Source: Myxococcales bacterium (lineage in GTDB: Bacteria; Myxococcota_A; Polyangia; Polyangiales; Polyangiaceae). Taken from it: DNA of 36,605 bases. A program made the translations under genes and the position numbers. The notes below the pieces were generated by a model, which was given only the letters and a program-made list of their open reading frames with translations, did not search any database and had not been told where the DNA came from. Position 1 is the stretch's first letter. Each line of letters starts with the position of its first letter. This document shows positions 1-7,390 of the stretch, piece by piece. The stretch spans positions 1 to 36,605 of the forward strand of contig JAHFDY010000023.1 of the NCBI GenBank assembly GCA_023248735.1, read 5' to 3'.

Positions 1-390
1 GGCGAACGGTGACGCGGGCGGATCACCCGCTAGCTCTTGAAAGACGTTGCGCTCCGCATCAACGCGGATGGATTTCCCCGCAGGATAGAGAGTGAGCGAG
101 AGCTTCCCTTGGTCGTCGAGTTCGAACTTCGCTTCGATCATCGTCCCGGTCGTCGACCTGGCGTCCTCAATAGCCTCGTCCATCCAGACCTGCGACTGCT
201 GAAGCACGCGGAGATCGCTTCCGAGTTCCGGCACACGCGTGTCCGTCGCCCACTTGCCGGGGCCGCGGAGCTCATCGGCCGTCGATTCGGTGCTGTCTGA
301 CGGAGCTCCGCTGCTGCAACCGACCGCGAGAGAAGAGAGGGTGAGGAATAGAACCGAAGATAGGACTGAGGCACGGTGAAACGATCGCAT
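1..390 (-). CDS. Partial secreted lipoprotein, function unknown (C-terminus beyond left edge)
   Basis: The reading frame is open through the left edge, so only the first 130 residues are visible. The ATG at 388-390 is preceded by a clear AGGAG ribosome-binding sequence about 5 bases upstream, which decides the start. The protein opens with Arg and His, a hydrophobic stretch of about 15 residues and LAVGCSS, so Cys25 is a likely lipidation site (Ala at -3 is slightly off consensus). The mature part is hydrophilic with alternating polar and hydrophobic residues and no family I recognise. The nearest neighbour, the plus-strand gene at 883, diverges across about 490 bp. It is probably an envelope-anchored protein; no enzymatic role is suggested. 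Confidence 0.75.
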   Translation of the reverse strand, partial: MRSFHRASVLSSVLFLTLSSLAVGCSSGAPSDSTESTADELRGPGKWATDTRVPELGSDLRVLQQSQVWMDEAIEDARSTTGTMIEAKFELDDQGKLSLTLYPAGKSIRVDAERNVFQELAGDPPASPFA

Positions 391-882
391 GGGAACTCCT
401 TACAAGTTGTTGATGACCTGCTCGCTTCCGCAAGCGAGGTGCCAAGTCATCGCCCCATTGTTTTCAGAGGTTCGCGACGCAGTTCGCTTCCGCGAGGTAA
501 CGACGTCTTCGAGAGGTCTTCGCGTTTGGTACCTCGACGTAACAATTTCCGCACGGACGCTTCTTTGTGATCGCCCTCGAGTCGTCCTCGATCAACTTCA
601 GGGTGTTTTGACGGGGAATAGCGTGGGCCAGATTGTTACGTGTGGCTCTCATTTTCAAACGACACGCCGGATCGGCCAAACGTCTTCGCATAATTTTTTG
701 CGTGATCCGCAGTCATTCAGGAGAGCCACTGCGTTGGCACCCACCGTGCAAAGCCACGAGCATCACAAAGAGGTTCGCCATGGTTCGTCGCTCGGCCAAT
801 TCGCATCAGGAAAGGCTGACCAGTGGACGAAGGGCGACTCCGTCACCGCATTTTTCGATTTTGAAACTCGGAGCTTTTTTCA
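391..882. other. Divergent intergenic region of about 490 bp
   Basis: This gap separates two divergent lipoprotein genes. Short open frames exist on both strands but have no ribosome-binding sites, recognisable products or consistent codon bias. Apart from the compound hairpin at 412-451 I see nothing else definite. Promoters for both genes are expected here but no convincing -35/-10 pair was found. Confidence 0.5.
412..451 (-). repeat. Compound hairpin in the leader of the left-edge lipoprotein gene
   Basis: A perfect 7-bp stem with a 4-base loop lies at 421-438 (CTCGCTT/AAGCGAG). It is nested inside a 6-bp stem GATGAC/GTCATC at 412-417 and 446-451. It sits about 20-60 bp upstream of the minus-strand start at 390, so it would lie in that gene's 5' leader if transcription begins further upstream. 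There is no T-tract, so it is not an intrinsic terminator. It could be a leader structure or an operator; its function is unknown. Confidence 0.4.
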
Positions 883-1506
883 ATGAAAACGATTCTCACT
901 ATTTTGGTTGTCATTGGCGCACTCGCGGGCTGCTCAAGCGCATCCGTCGACGACTCGACCACTGGCATCAACGAGGCCGCGTTCACATCTGTGAAGCTCG
1001 AGAAGTCGCGCGTCGAAGTCTTCTTGAATCAGACGAACACGAAGAGCACGATAGTTGACGAGTGTCTGATCGAGTCGGTTCAATTCCGGATCACGTACGA
1101 CAATCCCACGCTGCCCGCAGGGACGAAGGTCTCCCTTCATGCTGGCGAGAGCCACGGTGATCAGGACTACATCGGCGACGGCATGGGCTATACCCCCTAT
1201 GAGGCGCACTATTGGACTCGCATTCGCGATGTGGCGATGACGCCGATTTCGGGTTCCTGGTCAGTCGAGACCTCGGCGCGACCCAACGGCCGCATGTTTC
1301 AGGATTGGAGCTCGGCCTTTGGCGAGTGGCGGAGCGAGATCTACGGCGCGACCCTCCAGTTCGTTTTTCGGTTGGAACTCCCCGACGGTACCGTCTTCTG
1401 GGACAACCGCTTGCGCCAGGACTATTGGGTCAACGGAAATGGTCCCGCATGTCCGGGTGGCAGCACGAGTGGTTTCGTCTCTGTCGCAACGTGGGGTCCC
1501 TTCTGA
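883..1506 (+). CDS. Lipoprotein with a possible carbohydrate-binding-like beta domain
   Basis: This 207-residue protein begins with a short lipoprotein signal ending LAGC at Cys17, so it is probably membrane anchored. GGAG at 870-873, nine bases before the ATG, supports the start. The mature part looks all-beta. The C-terminal stretch around residues 158-182 (FVFRLELPDG, WDN, DYWV) resembles the Phe-Trp-Asp-Asn core of CBM21-type starch-binding domains; this is similarity by eye only. It may also match one of the uncharacterised domain families of myxobacteria. It converges on the 1514-2500 gene with only 7 bp between stop codons and stands alone on its strand. Function is unknown; binding of a polysaccharide or a surface role is the most that can be inferred. 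Confidence 0.75.
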   Translation: MKTILTILVVIGALAGCSSASVDDSTTGINEAAFTSVKLEKSRVEVFLNQTNTKSTIVDECLIESVQFRITYDNPTLPAGTKVSLHAGESHGDQDYIGDGMGYTPYEAHYWTRIRDVAMTPISGSWSVETSARPNGRMFQDWSSAFGEWRSEIYGATLQFVFRLELPDGTVFWDNRLRQDYWVNGNGPACPGGSTSGFVSVATWGPF

Positions 1507-1513
1507 CTTCCGC

Positions 1514-2500
1514 TCATTTCGGAAGGCCCTGTGGGGGACCGGCGTCGAGAGTCGCTGGATCCTTAATCGCCGACCACGGGCCGCACGTCGGGAGAGTCGG
1601 CGACTTCGTGGGACAAGCAGTTGTCACGGCGACGCCCACGGCCTTCTTCTTCGTGATGAGATCGCACGCGCCTGTGGGAAGTTGAATGCGATCTCCAGAC
1701 TGTGTCCATCCGTACGGACTGTTCGGTTCAAGGACGATGAGGCACGCGCCGCCGCTGCATATTCCGCCGGCTCCGTCGGGAACGGCGAGTGCGACGTTGA
1801 TGTCGTTTCCCGGCGGCCGCAGAACCGTGCAGTTCGCGTCGATTGCGGTGGCTGCACCCGTGGCAAAGCACGCGGACGTATCGAAGCAACTTCCCTCACC
1901 GCGTGGCGATCCCCCGCCGAACACGCTGCGTTCGTCATAGGTGGGGAGCGCTGCCGAATCGATCGTCCAGTCCCGGCACGCTCCCCCAAGACACGTCTCT
2001 CCCTCCGGGCAGAGCCCCTCGACGTAGTCAGGCTTGGCTCCCGCGGTGCCGATGCACATCCACTCCAGATGCACACGCAAGAGGGCGACGCGATCCGTTG
2101 GCATCGTTGTGATCACCTCGCGCAGGACTAGAGGTTTTCCGACCGGTGAATTTTCGAGGCCTGACTTTCCAACAGAGATGCGAAATGTGATCGACTCCGA
2201 TCCTCGATTCCTATCGACCACGGCGAGCGTCGTTGGAAAAGACAGTGGAAGTCCGGGCTGACCAAACTCGGAAAACACCTTCGAGTATTCCGCGCTCCCC
2301 GCCGGCGGCTTCACTTCGATTTGTAGCCGGTCGAAATCCTTCCCTGGCGCGAGGTCGGTATCGACGATGAGCATGATCCCGGCGGAGGGAGGTACTTCAC
2401 TCGTGCAGGCAATCGTTCCCACGGCTAGAGGGACGCCGAAGAAGCTCGCCGCGAGGGCCGCTCGGAAACCCGAGTCGGAGTAGAAGAGCGATAACTTCAT
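1514..2500 (-). CDS. Probable lipoprotein, third gene of the kinase/PEGA set
   Basis: This 328-residue protein starts at the ATG at 2498-2500. That codon overlaps the stop of the upstream TPR/PEGA gene as ATGA, so translational coupling decides the start although a longer frame exists. An N-terminal hydrophobic segment (residues 11-30) ends in Cys32, a possible lipidation site with a weak lipobox (GTIAC). The mature part is beta-rich at first. It then contains a short cysteine cluster near residues 155-170 (CPEGETCLGGAC) of the knot-like kind common in secreted myxobacterial proteins, and further paired cysteines. I do not recognise the family. Its place as last gene after the kinase and the PEGA protein suggests a cell-envelope partner of that signalling set; this is inference from context only. 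Confidence 0.75.
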   Translation of the reverse strand: MKLSLFYSDSGFRAALAASFFGVPLAVGTIACTSEVPPSAGIMLIVDTDLAPGKDFDRLQIEVKPPAGSAEYSKVFSEFGQPGLPLSFPTTLAVVDRNRGSESITFRISVGKSGLENSPVGKPLVLREVITTMPTDRVALLRVHLEWMCIGTAGAKPDYVEGLCPEGETCLGGACRDWTIDSAALPTYDERSVFGGGSPRGEGSCFDTSACFATGAATAIDANCTVLRPPGNDINVALAVPDGAGGICSGGACLIVLEPNSPYGWTQSGDRIQLPTGACDLITKKKAVGVAVTTACPTKSPTLPTCGPWSAIKDPATLDAGPPQGLPK

Positions 2501-3465
2501 GGGAAAATAAAGGTGCCAAGCGTGCCCTTGGGCGCATCTGGGGTGGAGGAAGTTGGCTTGAGCAGAAAGTAACCACCGACGACCGCGCCCGCGACGAGGA
2601 GCACGCCACCGCTGACCCAAAGCCATGTCGCGTTGCTCGCGTTCCCCTGCAGATGAAGATCGACGATCTTCACGTCGCTATCGCGGAGCGCGATCGATTG
2701 CTCGCGGCTCTTCTTGCCGGAGCCGGTAACAAGAACCGTGTGCACGCCACTCGGGACGCTCCCTCCCCACTCGCCGCGCCCCATGAGTTTTCCGTCCACC
2801 CAGATCGATTCGCTGGACCCCGTCGTCACAACGAGGTGCCCTTCGCGTGCATCTCGGTCCATCTCGAGCGACCATGCGGCAGTCCCACCCGCGGGTACGG
2901 ATTCGGTGCGCGCCCCGTCCTTGTAACCGGCGCGTGTGAACCGAAGGTGCCTCGTTCCCGCGTCGACCACTAAAGCGCTCGCGAAAGGGGTCGCGCCGAC
3001 AAGCTCATCGTCGACGTAGAGCTGCACGCCATCCGTTGGGCTCGTCACGGTTACGGATCCAACCAACGTGCGCATCGCCGTAACGAAGTCGTTCGCTTCG
3101 CGTTGCTCGTCGTCGGAGAGGACGCCGCCCCCCGCCGCAAGGTACTTGCGTACGTACGCGATCGCCTTCGCGTATTGCCCAAGCTTCTTTTCACACGCAG
3201 CCATGTTCCAAAAAAGGCGCGGGTTGGGAGACAGCTGCTGCGCTCGCTGCAGCGCTCGAAGGGAGCCCGCGAAATCTCCGGATTTGAAATGGCCTCGCGC
3301 CTCTTCGTACGCATCCTTTGCGTCGCCCTTGAGCATCTCGCTGAGCGAGGGTGGCGTCTTCTTCGGCATCTGAGCGAAGGCGGTGCCGCCCACGTCAAGA
3401 GTTGCGGCGAGAATGAGGATCGCGGTAGCGAACGTTCCGCGTCGGTGCGGCCAGCGTCTTGTCAT
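2497..3465 (-). CDS. Exported TPR/PEGA-domain membrane protein
   Basis: The product has 322 residues. A signal peptide runs to about residue 31 (AFA followed by Gln). Helical TPR-like repeats span roughly 50-115. A PEGA domain lies at 137-203 (VQLYVDDELVGATPF), and a second PEGA-like beta segment at 208-272 (SIWVDGKLMGRGEW). A hydrophobic segment at 281-302 then anchors the C-terminus. PEGA domains are found in surface-associated proteins, often beside bacterial Ser/Thr kinases. The start ATG overlaps the kinase stop (ATGA at 3462-3465) and its own stop overlaps the next start (2497-2500), so all three genes are probably co-translated. The likely role is an envelope scaffold or sensor linked to the kinase. 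The family call is firm; the role is inferred. Confidence 0.85.
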   Translation of the reverse strand: MTRRWPHRRGTFATAILILAATLDVGGTAFAQMPKKTPPSLSEMLKGDAKDAYEEARGHFKSGDFAGSLRALQRAQQLSPNPRLFWNMAACEKKLGQYAKAIAYVRKYLAAGGGVLSDDEQREANDFVTAMRTLVGSVTVTSPTDGVQLYVDDELVGATPFASALVVDAGTRHLRFTRAGYKDGARTESVPAGGTAAWSLEMDRDAREGHLVVTTGSSESIWVDGKLMGRGEWGGSVPSGVHTVLVTGSGKKSREQSIALRDSDVKIVDLHLQGNASNATWLWVSGGVLLVAGAVVGGYFLLKPTSSTPDAPKGTLGTFIFP

Positions 3466-4967
3466 CGGAAGTCGATATCCATCGGATTGTCCTTCGATGG
3501 TGCAGATGACTTGGGGACGGCTGGCGCAACGGACGGTTTCGACCGCTTCGATGCGACGGGCAAACTGGACGACGAAGGGGCCAATCTCGTGACGGCCGGA
3601 GCTCCCACGTCTTCGGATTTGCCGAGCAGGTTTGCCTTCGTTGCGGTCAGTTCAGGCGGGACGCTTGGCGTCGCACTTTCCCTAACCGGCGATGAAATGA
3701 CCACGGGCAATGAGCTTGCCGGCCTGACGCGAGCTGCGGTCCACGTCGCAACGACGACGATGACCATACTGGCGAGCGCTGTCGGAATCACCCATCGCCT
3801 TTTCTTCGGCAAGCTGGCCGTTCCACTCGCGCCGACCGTACTACCGTATTCGGTTTCGAGGGCGCGCTGCAGCGGACTCGCTGCAATCCCACCAACTCCA
3901 GGAAGAGACGCCGTGCCAGGACTCGGCGGTCGTGAAATCTTGTCCTCATTGGGGGCGACCGCTGGCGGCAGAACGGACGAGTCCCTCCCTCCCTTCTCCT
4001 GCTCCGCGCGTCGCCTTTCGGCCACCCGCGCGACGCGCGCCGCTCCCGAAGCGCCGCCGGATGCAAAGGGTGCAAGTGCCTGAGCTAGCTCCGTGATGTC
4101 AGCAAATCGGGAGCTGGCGATTTTCTCGAGGCACTTCAGCACGACACGTTCAAGGTCTTCCGGAACATCGGGGCGAATCGATCGCATCGACGCCGGGGGA
4201 TCTGCCGCAATATGCGCAGCGAGTGCAGCGGTTCCCGTTGCCTCGAACGGCAGCGCGTTCGTGAGAAGCTGATAGAGCACGATGCCGAGGGACCAGATAT
4301 CGGTTCGCCCGTCGACGTTGGCAGCATTCTTGAGTTGCTCGGGGGACATGTACGAGGGTGAACCGATGGCGGTGGCGGGTTTGGTGATCTGGAAGTCTCC
4401 CGGAGCGTCCGGATCCATCGCCTTCGAAATTCCGAAGTCCAAAATTTTCACGAGATGCGATCCATCTGCTCGGGTCGTGAGAAACAGGTTGGCCGGCTTG
4501 AGATCGCGATGAATGATCCCCGCCGCGTGTGCCTCTGCGAGCCCCTCACACGTTTGGAGCAAATACCCAACCGCCTCTTCGATCGATAAAGGACCCGAGG
4601 CCAAAAGGTGTTGGTGGAGGTCGGCCCCTTCGAGAAATTCCATCACGAGGAACGGGTCCCCGCCGTCGCTGTCGTCGACATCGAGAATGCGGACCGCGTG
4701 ATCACCGCGAAGTTTCGAGGCGGCTCGTGCTTCCCGTGCGAATCGAAGCACGACGTCGTCGCGGCCCTGCGTCTCCTTGCGAAGCACCTTGATCGCACAA
4801 AGTTGCGAAAGGCGCAGATGTGTCGCGAGCACGACCGTTCCCATGCCGCCCGAGCCAAGTACGCGTTCGATACGGTACTTTCCCCGCAGAATCTCGCCAG
4901 GTTGGAGGAGTTCGGCTGTCACGATCGGAGCCGTTGATAGCACAGTTGTTAGATATCCATAGACCAT
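3462..4967 (-). CDS. Membrane-anchored eukaryote-like serine/threonine protein kinase
   Basis: This 501-residue protein has a complete Hanks-type kinase domain at about 31-300. It shows a glycine loop GSGGMG (38-43), catalytic Lys60 in AIKVL, HRDLKPAN with Asp155 and Asn160, DFG at 177-179 and SPEQ at 208-211. A Pro/Ala/Ser-rich linker follows, then a single hydrophobic segment at 391-411 and a Ser/Pro-rich outer tail, which is the usual layout of a receptor-like kinase. It should be active, phosphorylating Ser/Thr on cytosolic targets. It heads a coupled set with the PEGA and lipoprotein genes. It is divergent, by 30 bp, from an FHA-domain regulator, and since FHA domains bind phosphothreonine the regulator is an obvious candidate substrate. 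The start is uncertain: GTG at codon 16 is an alternative and neither has a strong ribosome-binding site. Confidence 0.95.
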   Translation of the reverse strand: MVYGYLTTVLSTAPIVTAELLQPGEILRGKYRIERVLGSGGMGTVVLATHLRLSQLCAIKVLRKETQGRDDVVLRFAREARAASKLRGDHAVRILDVDDSDGGDPFLVMEFLEGADLHQHLLASGPLSIEEAVGYLLQTCEGLAEAHAAGIIHRDLKPANLFLTTRADGSHLVKILDFGISKAMDPDAPGDFQITKPATAIGSPSYMSPEQLKNAANVDGRTDIWSLGIVLYQLLTNALPFEATGTAALAAHIAADPPASMRSIRPDVPEDLERVVLKCLEKIASSRFADITELAQALAPFASGGASGAARVARVAERRRAEQEKGGRDSSVLPPAVAPNEDKISRPPSPGTASLPGVGGIAASPLQRALETEYGSTVGASGTASLPKKRRWVIPTALASMVIVVVATWTAARVRPASSLPVVISSPVRESATPSVPPELTATKANLLGKSEDVGAPAVTRLAPSSSSLPVASKRSKPSVAPAVPKSSAPSKDNPMDIDFR

Positions 4968-4997
4968 TTGTGCGAGACGAGGTAAGCGCTAACCACC

Positions 4998-6389
4998 GTG
5001 GCTCACGCGCGCACCGCCGACTGGAATCTGCTCAGCGCCGTAGGAGAGCAGAGGCCCGTTCCTCTCAAAGTCGTGGTGACAAGTGGACCCGACGCCGGTC
5101 GCGAGGTCCCGCTTCAGAGCATGATTGAGATCGGAACGGACCCAAACGCTGGGCTCGTCTTGACCGACACGGCGGTGTCGCGGAAACACCTCCTCGTTTC
5201 GGTCGGCGAAGGACGGGTGATCGTCAAAGATCTCGGGAGCCGCAACGGAACGCTCTTTGGGGGCGCCAAGATCCACGAGATGGAGCTGCCGATCGGGGCC
5301 GTCGTTCAGCTCGGACAGACCGAGATCGCAGTGCAACTTCGGTGGCACGTTCGCGAAGTCGTTCCGTCCACCGCGAGGAAATTCGGAGAGCTCTTCGGCG
5401 AGTCGGTTGCGATGCGGGAAGTGTTCGCAATTCTCGAGCGCGCTGCGATCTCCGATGCGGCGGTTCTCATTGAGGGTGAGAGCGGCACAGGGAAGGAACT
5501 TGCAGCAAGGTCTCTTCATGCCGCGTCCGAACGCGGCCTCGCGAAACGGCCGTACGTGGTCTTCGATTGCGGGTCTGTGCCACCCGAACTCGCCGAGAGC
5601 GAACTCTTTGGTCACAGACGGGGAGCGTTCTCAGGGGCAACGGCGGATCGCGCAGGCGCGTTTCAACAGGCGGATGGCGGAACCCTATGCCTCGACGAAG
5701 TTGGGGAGTTGCCTCTCGATCTGCAACCCAAGCTCCTTCGCGTTCTCGAGACGGGTGAGGTCAAACCTGTTGGCGCAGATACGCCACGCAAGGTTGATGT
5801 CCGCATCCTCGCTTCCACCAATCGGGATCTCCTCGCAGAGTCACGTCGCGGGCGCTTTCGAAGCGATCTTTTCTATCGTCTCGAGGTCGTCCGCGTGCGC
5901 ATGCCACCGTTGCGACAACGCCCGGAAGACATTCCCGGTCTCGTCGAGCGGCTCCTTCAAAATCGCCTTCCTCCGCGCGACAAAATCGCCGGCTCGAACC
6001 TTCGAAAGCTCGTTGGCTACGGCTGGCCGGGCAATGTCCGAGAACTTCGGAATGCACTCTCGCGTGCGGTGACTCTTGGTCAGATGCCTGGCAAGCCTCG
6101 CACCGCTTTTGACAAGCTCGTCTTCAACCTCGGGCCGGTTTCGGCGACACCGCTCACGATTGGCGTCGAGTTTCCTGGGATCTCGTCCAACGTTCCCTAC
6201 AAGGAAGCGAAAGAGCAGGTCATTCAGAACTTCGACGAGCTCTACATCTCTTCGCTCGTCGACCGTCATCACGGACACATTACGAAGGCGGCGGCCGCTG
6301 CGGGCCTCAGTCGCAAACACCTCTATGAGTTGATGCGCAAGATCGCGCTCCACCTCTCCGAACCGCAAGAAAAACCAGAAGACGAATGA
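4998..6389 (+). CDS. FHA-domain sigma54-type enhancer-binding transcription regulator
   Basis: The 463-residue protein has an N-terminal FHA domain at about 22-115 (SRKH at 61-64, GSRNGT at 80-85). The AAA+ domain carries Walker A GESGTGK (160-166), a Walker B segment ending LDEVGE (232-237) and WPGNVREL (343-350). A C-terminal Fis-type helix-turn-helix lies near 433-455. FHA-fused enhancer-binding proteins are common in myxobacteria and respond to kinase-made phosphothreonine. The sigma54-contacting loop reads GAFSGA (209-214) instead of GAFTGA, a conservative change. The start is GTG, because an in-frame stop lies 15 bases upstream and no ATG precedes the FHA domain; no ribosome-binding site is evident. 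Its stop overlaps the chrB start, so it is in one operon with chrB and chrC and may regulate them. The divergent kinase may control it. Confidence 0.92.
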   Translation: MAHARTADWNLLSAVGEQRPVPLKVVVTSGPDAGREVPLQSMIEIGTDPNAGLVLTDTAVSRKHLLVSVGEGRVIVKDLGSRNGTLFGGAKIHEMELPIGAVVQLGQTEIAVQLRWHVREVVPSTARKFGELFGESVAMREVFAILERAAISDAAVLIEGESGTGKELAARSLHAASERGLAKRPYVVFDCGSVPPELAESELFGHRRGAFSGATADRAGAFQQADGGTLCLDEVGELPLDLQPKLLRVLETGEVKPVGADTPRKVDVRILASTNRDLLAESRRGRFRSDLFYRLEVVRVRMPPLRQRPEDIPGLVERLLQNRLPPRDKIAGSNLRKLVGYGWPGNVRELRNALSRAVTLGQMPGKPRTAFDKLVFNLGPVSATPLTIGVEFPGISSNVPYKEAKEQVIQNFDELYISSLVDRHHGHITKAAAAAGLSRKHLYELMRKIALHLSEPQEKPEDE

Positions 6390-7390
6390 TGCAAGTCGAG
6401 TCAGCAAAGACACGAATGGGAGCGACGAAGGCCAAGGAAGTTCTAGCGCCGTGGCTCCTTCTCATCCATCAGATACCGCCGAGACCCACGTACTTCCGCG
6501 CCAAGATCGGGCGAAGACTGCAACGACTCGGCGCCGTCCCCGTGAAGAGCACGGTGTACGTGCTCCCGCGAAACGCGCAAACCCAAGAGGATTTTCAGTG
6601 GCTTGCGAAAGAGATCGTGGCCGAGGGTGGTGAGGCAACGCTTTGCACCGCAGGGTTCATCGAAGGTTTGTCCGACGAACACGTAAAGGGTCTCTTCAGA
6701 ACGGCTCGCGATACCGATTTTTCTGATCTTGCCGCGGAAGCGACGCGCCTTGCGAATCCGGGCGAGCCGCCTGCAGAGGGAGGCACGCGGGGCGCGGAGT
6801 TTGCGCGGCTGCGACGAAGATGGTCGGACCTTGTTGCGATCGATTTCTTCGAGGCGCCAGCGCGTTACGTTGCTTCGCAGGCGCTCGCCGCACTGGAAGG
6901 AGTTGTTCACGGTTCTAACGAAGCCCGGGAGGCGCCTTCGGGCGCACGCTCGGGTGAGTACGTTGGCCGCACCTGGGTGACGCGCGCGGGAGTCCATGTC
7001 GATCGGATTGCCAGCGCGTGGCTCGTGCAGCGCTTCGTCGATCCGAAGGCGACGTTCAAGTTTGTTTCGCCCAAAGGGTACGAACCGTTTGAAGGTGAGC
7101 TGCGTTTCGACATGTTCGAAGCCGAGTTCACCCACGAAGGAGACGAGTGCACGTTCGAGGTGCTTCGAAGGCGTTTCGGGACCGATGCACCCGGTCTTCG
7201 CCCCATCGCCGAGATCATCCACGACATCGACCTGAAAGATGGCAAGTTCGGTCGGGCGGAGACAGCGGGCGTGGCGAGCATGATTGCAGGGCTTGCGATC
7301 CGCCTTCGCGACGACACGGCGCGACTCGATCGAGGCTTCGCCTTGTTCGACGATCTGATGGCCTATTTCGAAAGAAAGAGTGGACCGTGA
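6386..7390 (+). CDS. chrB: ChrB-like chromate-response protein
   Basis: The 334-residue product has both parts of ChrB. The N-terminal domain spans about 22-170 (WLLLIHQIPP, then R-rich segments). The C-terminal domain starts near 197 with TWVTRAGVHVDRIASAWLV and continues through HDIDLKDGKFG. In proteobacterial chromate-resistance loci, ChrB is a chromate-sensing regulator needed for full induction of the chrA efflux gene. The first ATG overlaps the stop of the FHA regulator (ATGA); a second ATG follows at once. The next gene begins in the last base of its stop codon. No chrA is present within this window, so a role in chromate efflux control cannot be assumed. It may regulate the adjacent dismutase or act in another metal or redox response. 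Family assignment is confident, function less so. Confidence 0.85.
   Translation: MMQVESAKTRMGATKAKEVLAPWLLLIHQIPPRPTYFRAKIGRRLQRLGAVPVKSTVYVLPRNAQTQEDFQWLAKEIVAEGGEATLCTAGFIEGLSDEHVKGLFRTARDTDFSDLAAEATRLANPGEPPAEGGTRGAEFARLRRRWSDLVAIDFFEAPARYVASQALAALEGVVHGSNEAREAPSGARSGEYVGRTWVTRAGVHVDRIASAWLVQRFVDPKATFKFVSPKGYEPFEGELRFDMFEAEFTHEGDECTFEVLRRRFGTDAPGLRPIAEIIHDIDLKDGKFGRAETAGVASMIAGLAIRLRDDTARLDRGFALFDDLMAYFERKSGP

Noticed and set aside
2501-2626. A 42-residue extension of the lipoprotein at 1514-2500
   Set aside because: It overlaps the PEGA gene's 3' end and is Arg-rich. The ATGA-coupled ATG at 2500 begins the signal sequence.
3103-4083. A 326-codon plus-strand open frame
   Set aside because: It lies antisense across the kinase and PEGA genes, whose motifs are unmistakable. 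Its product has no recognisable features and no ribosome-binding site.
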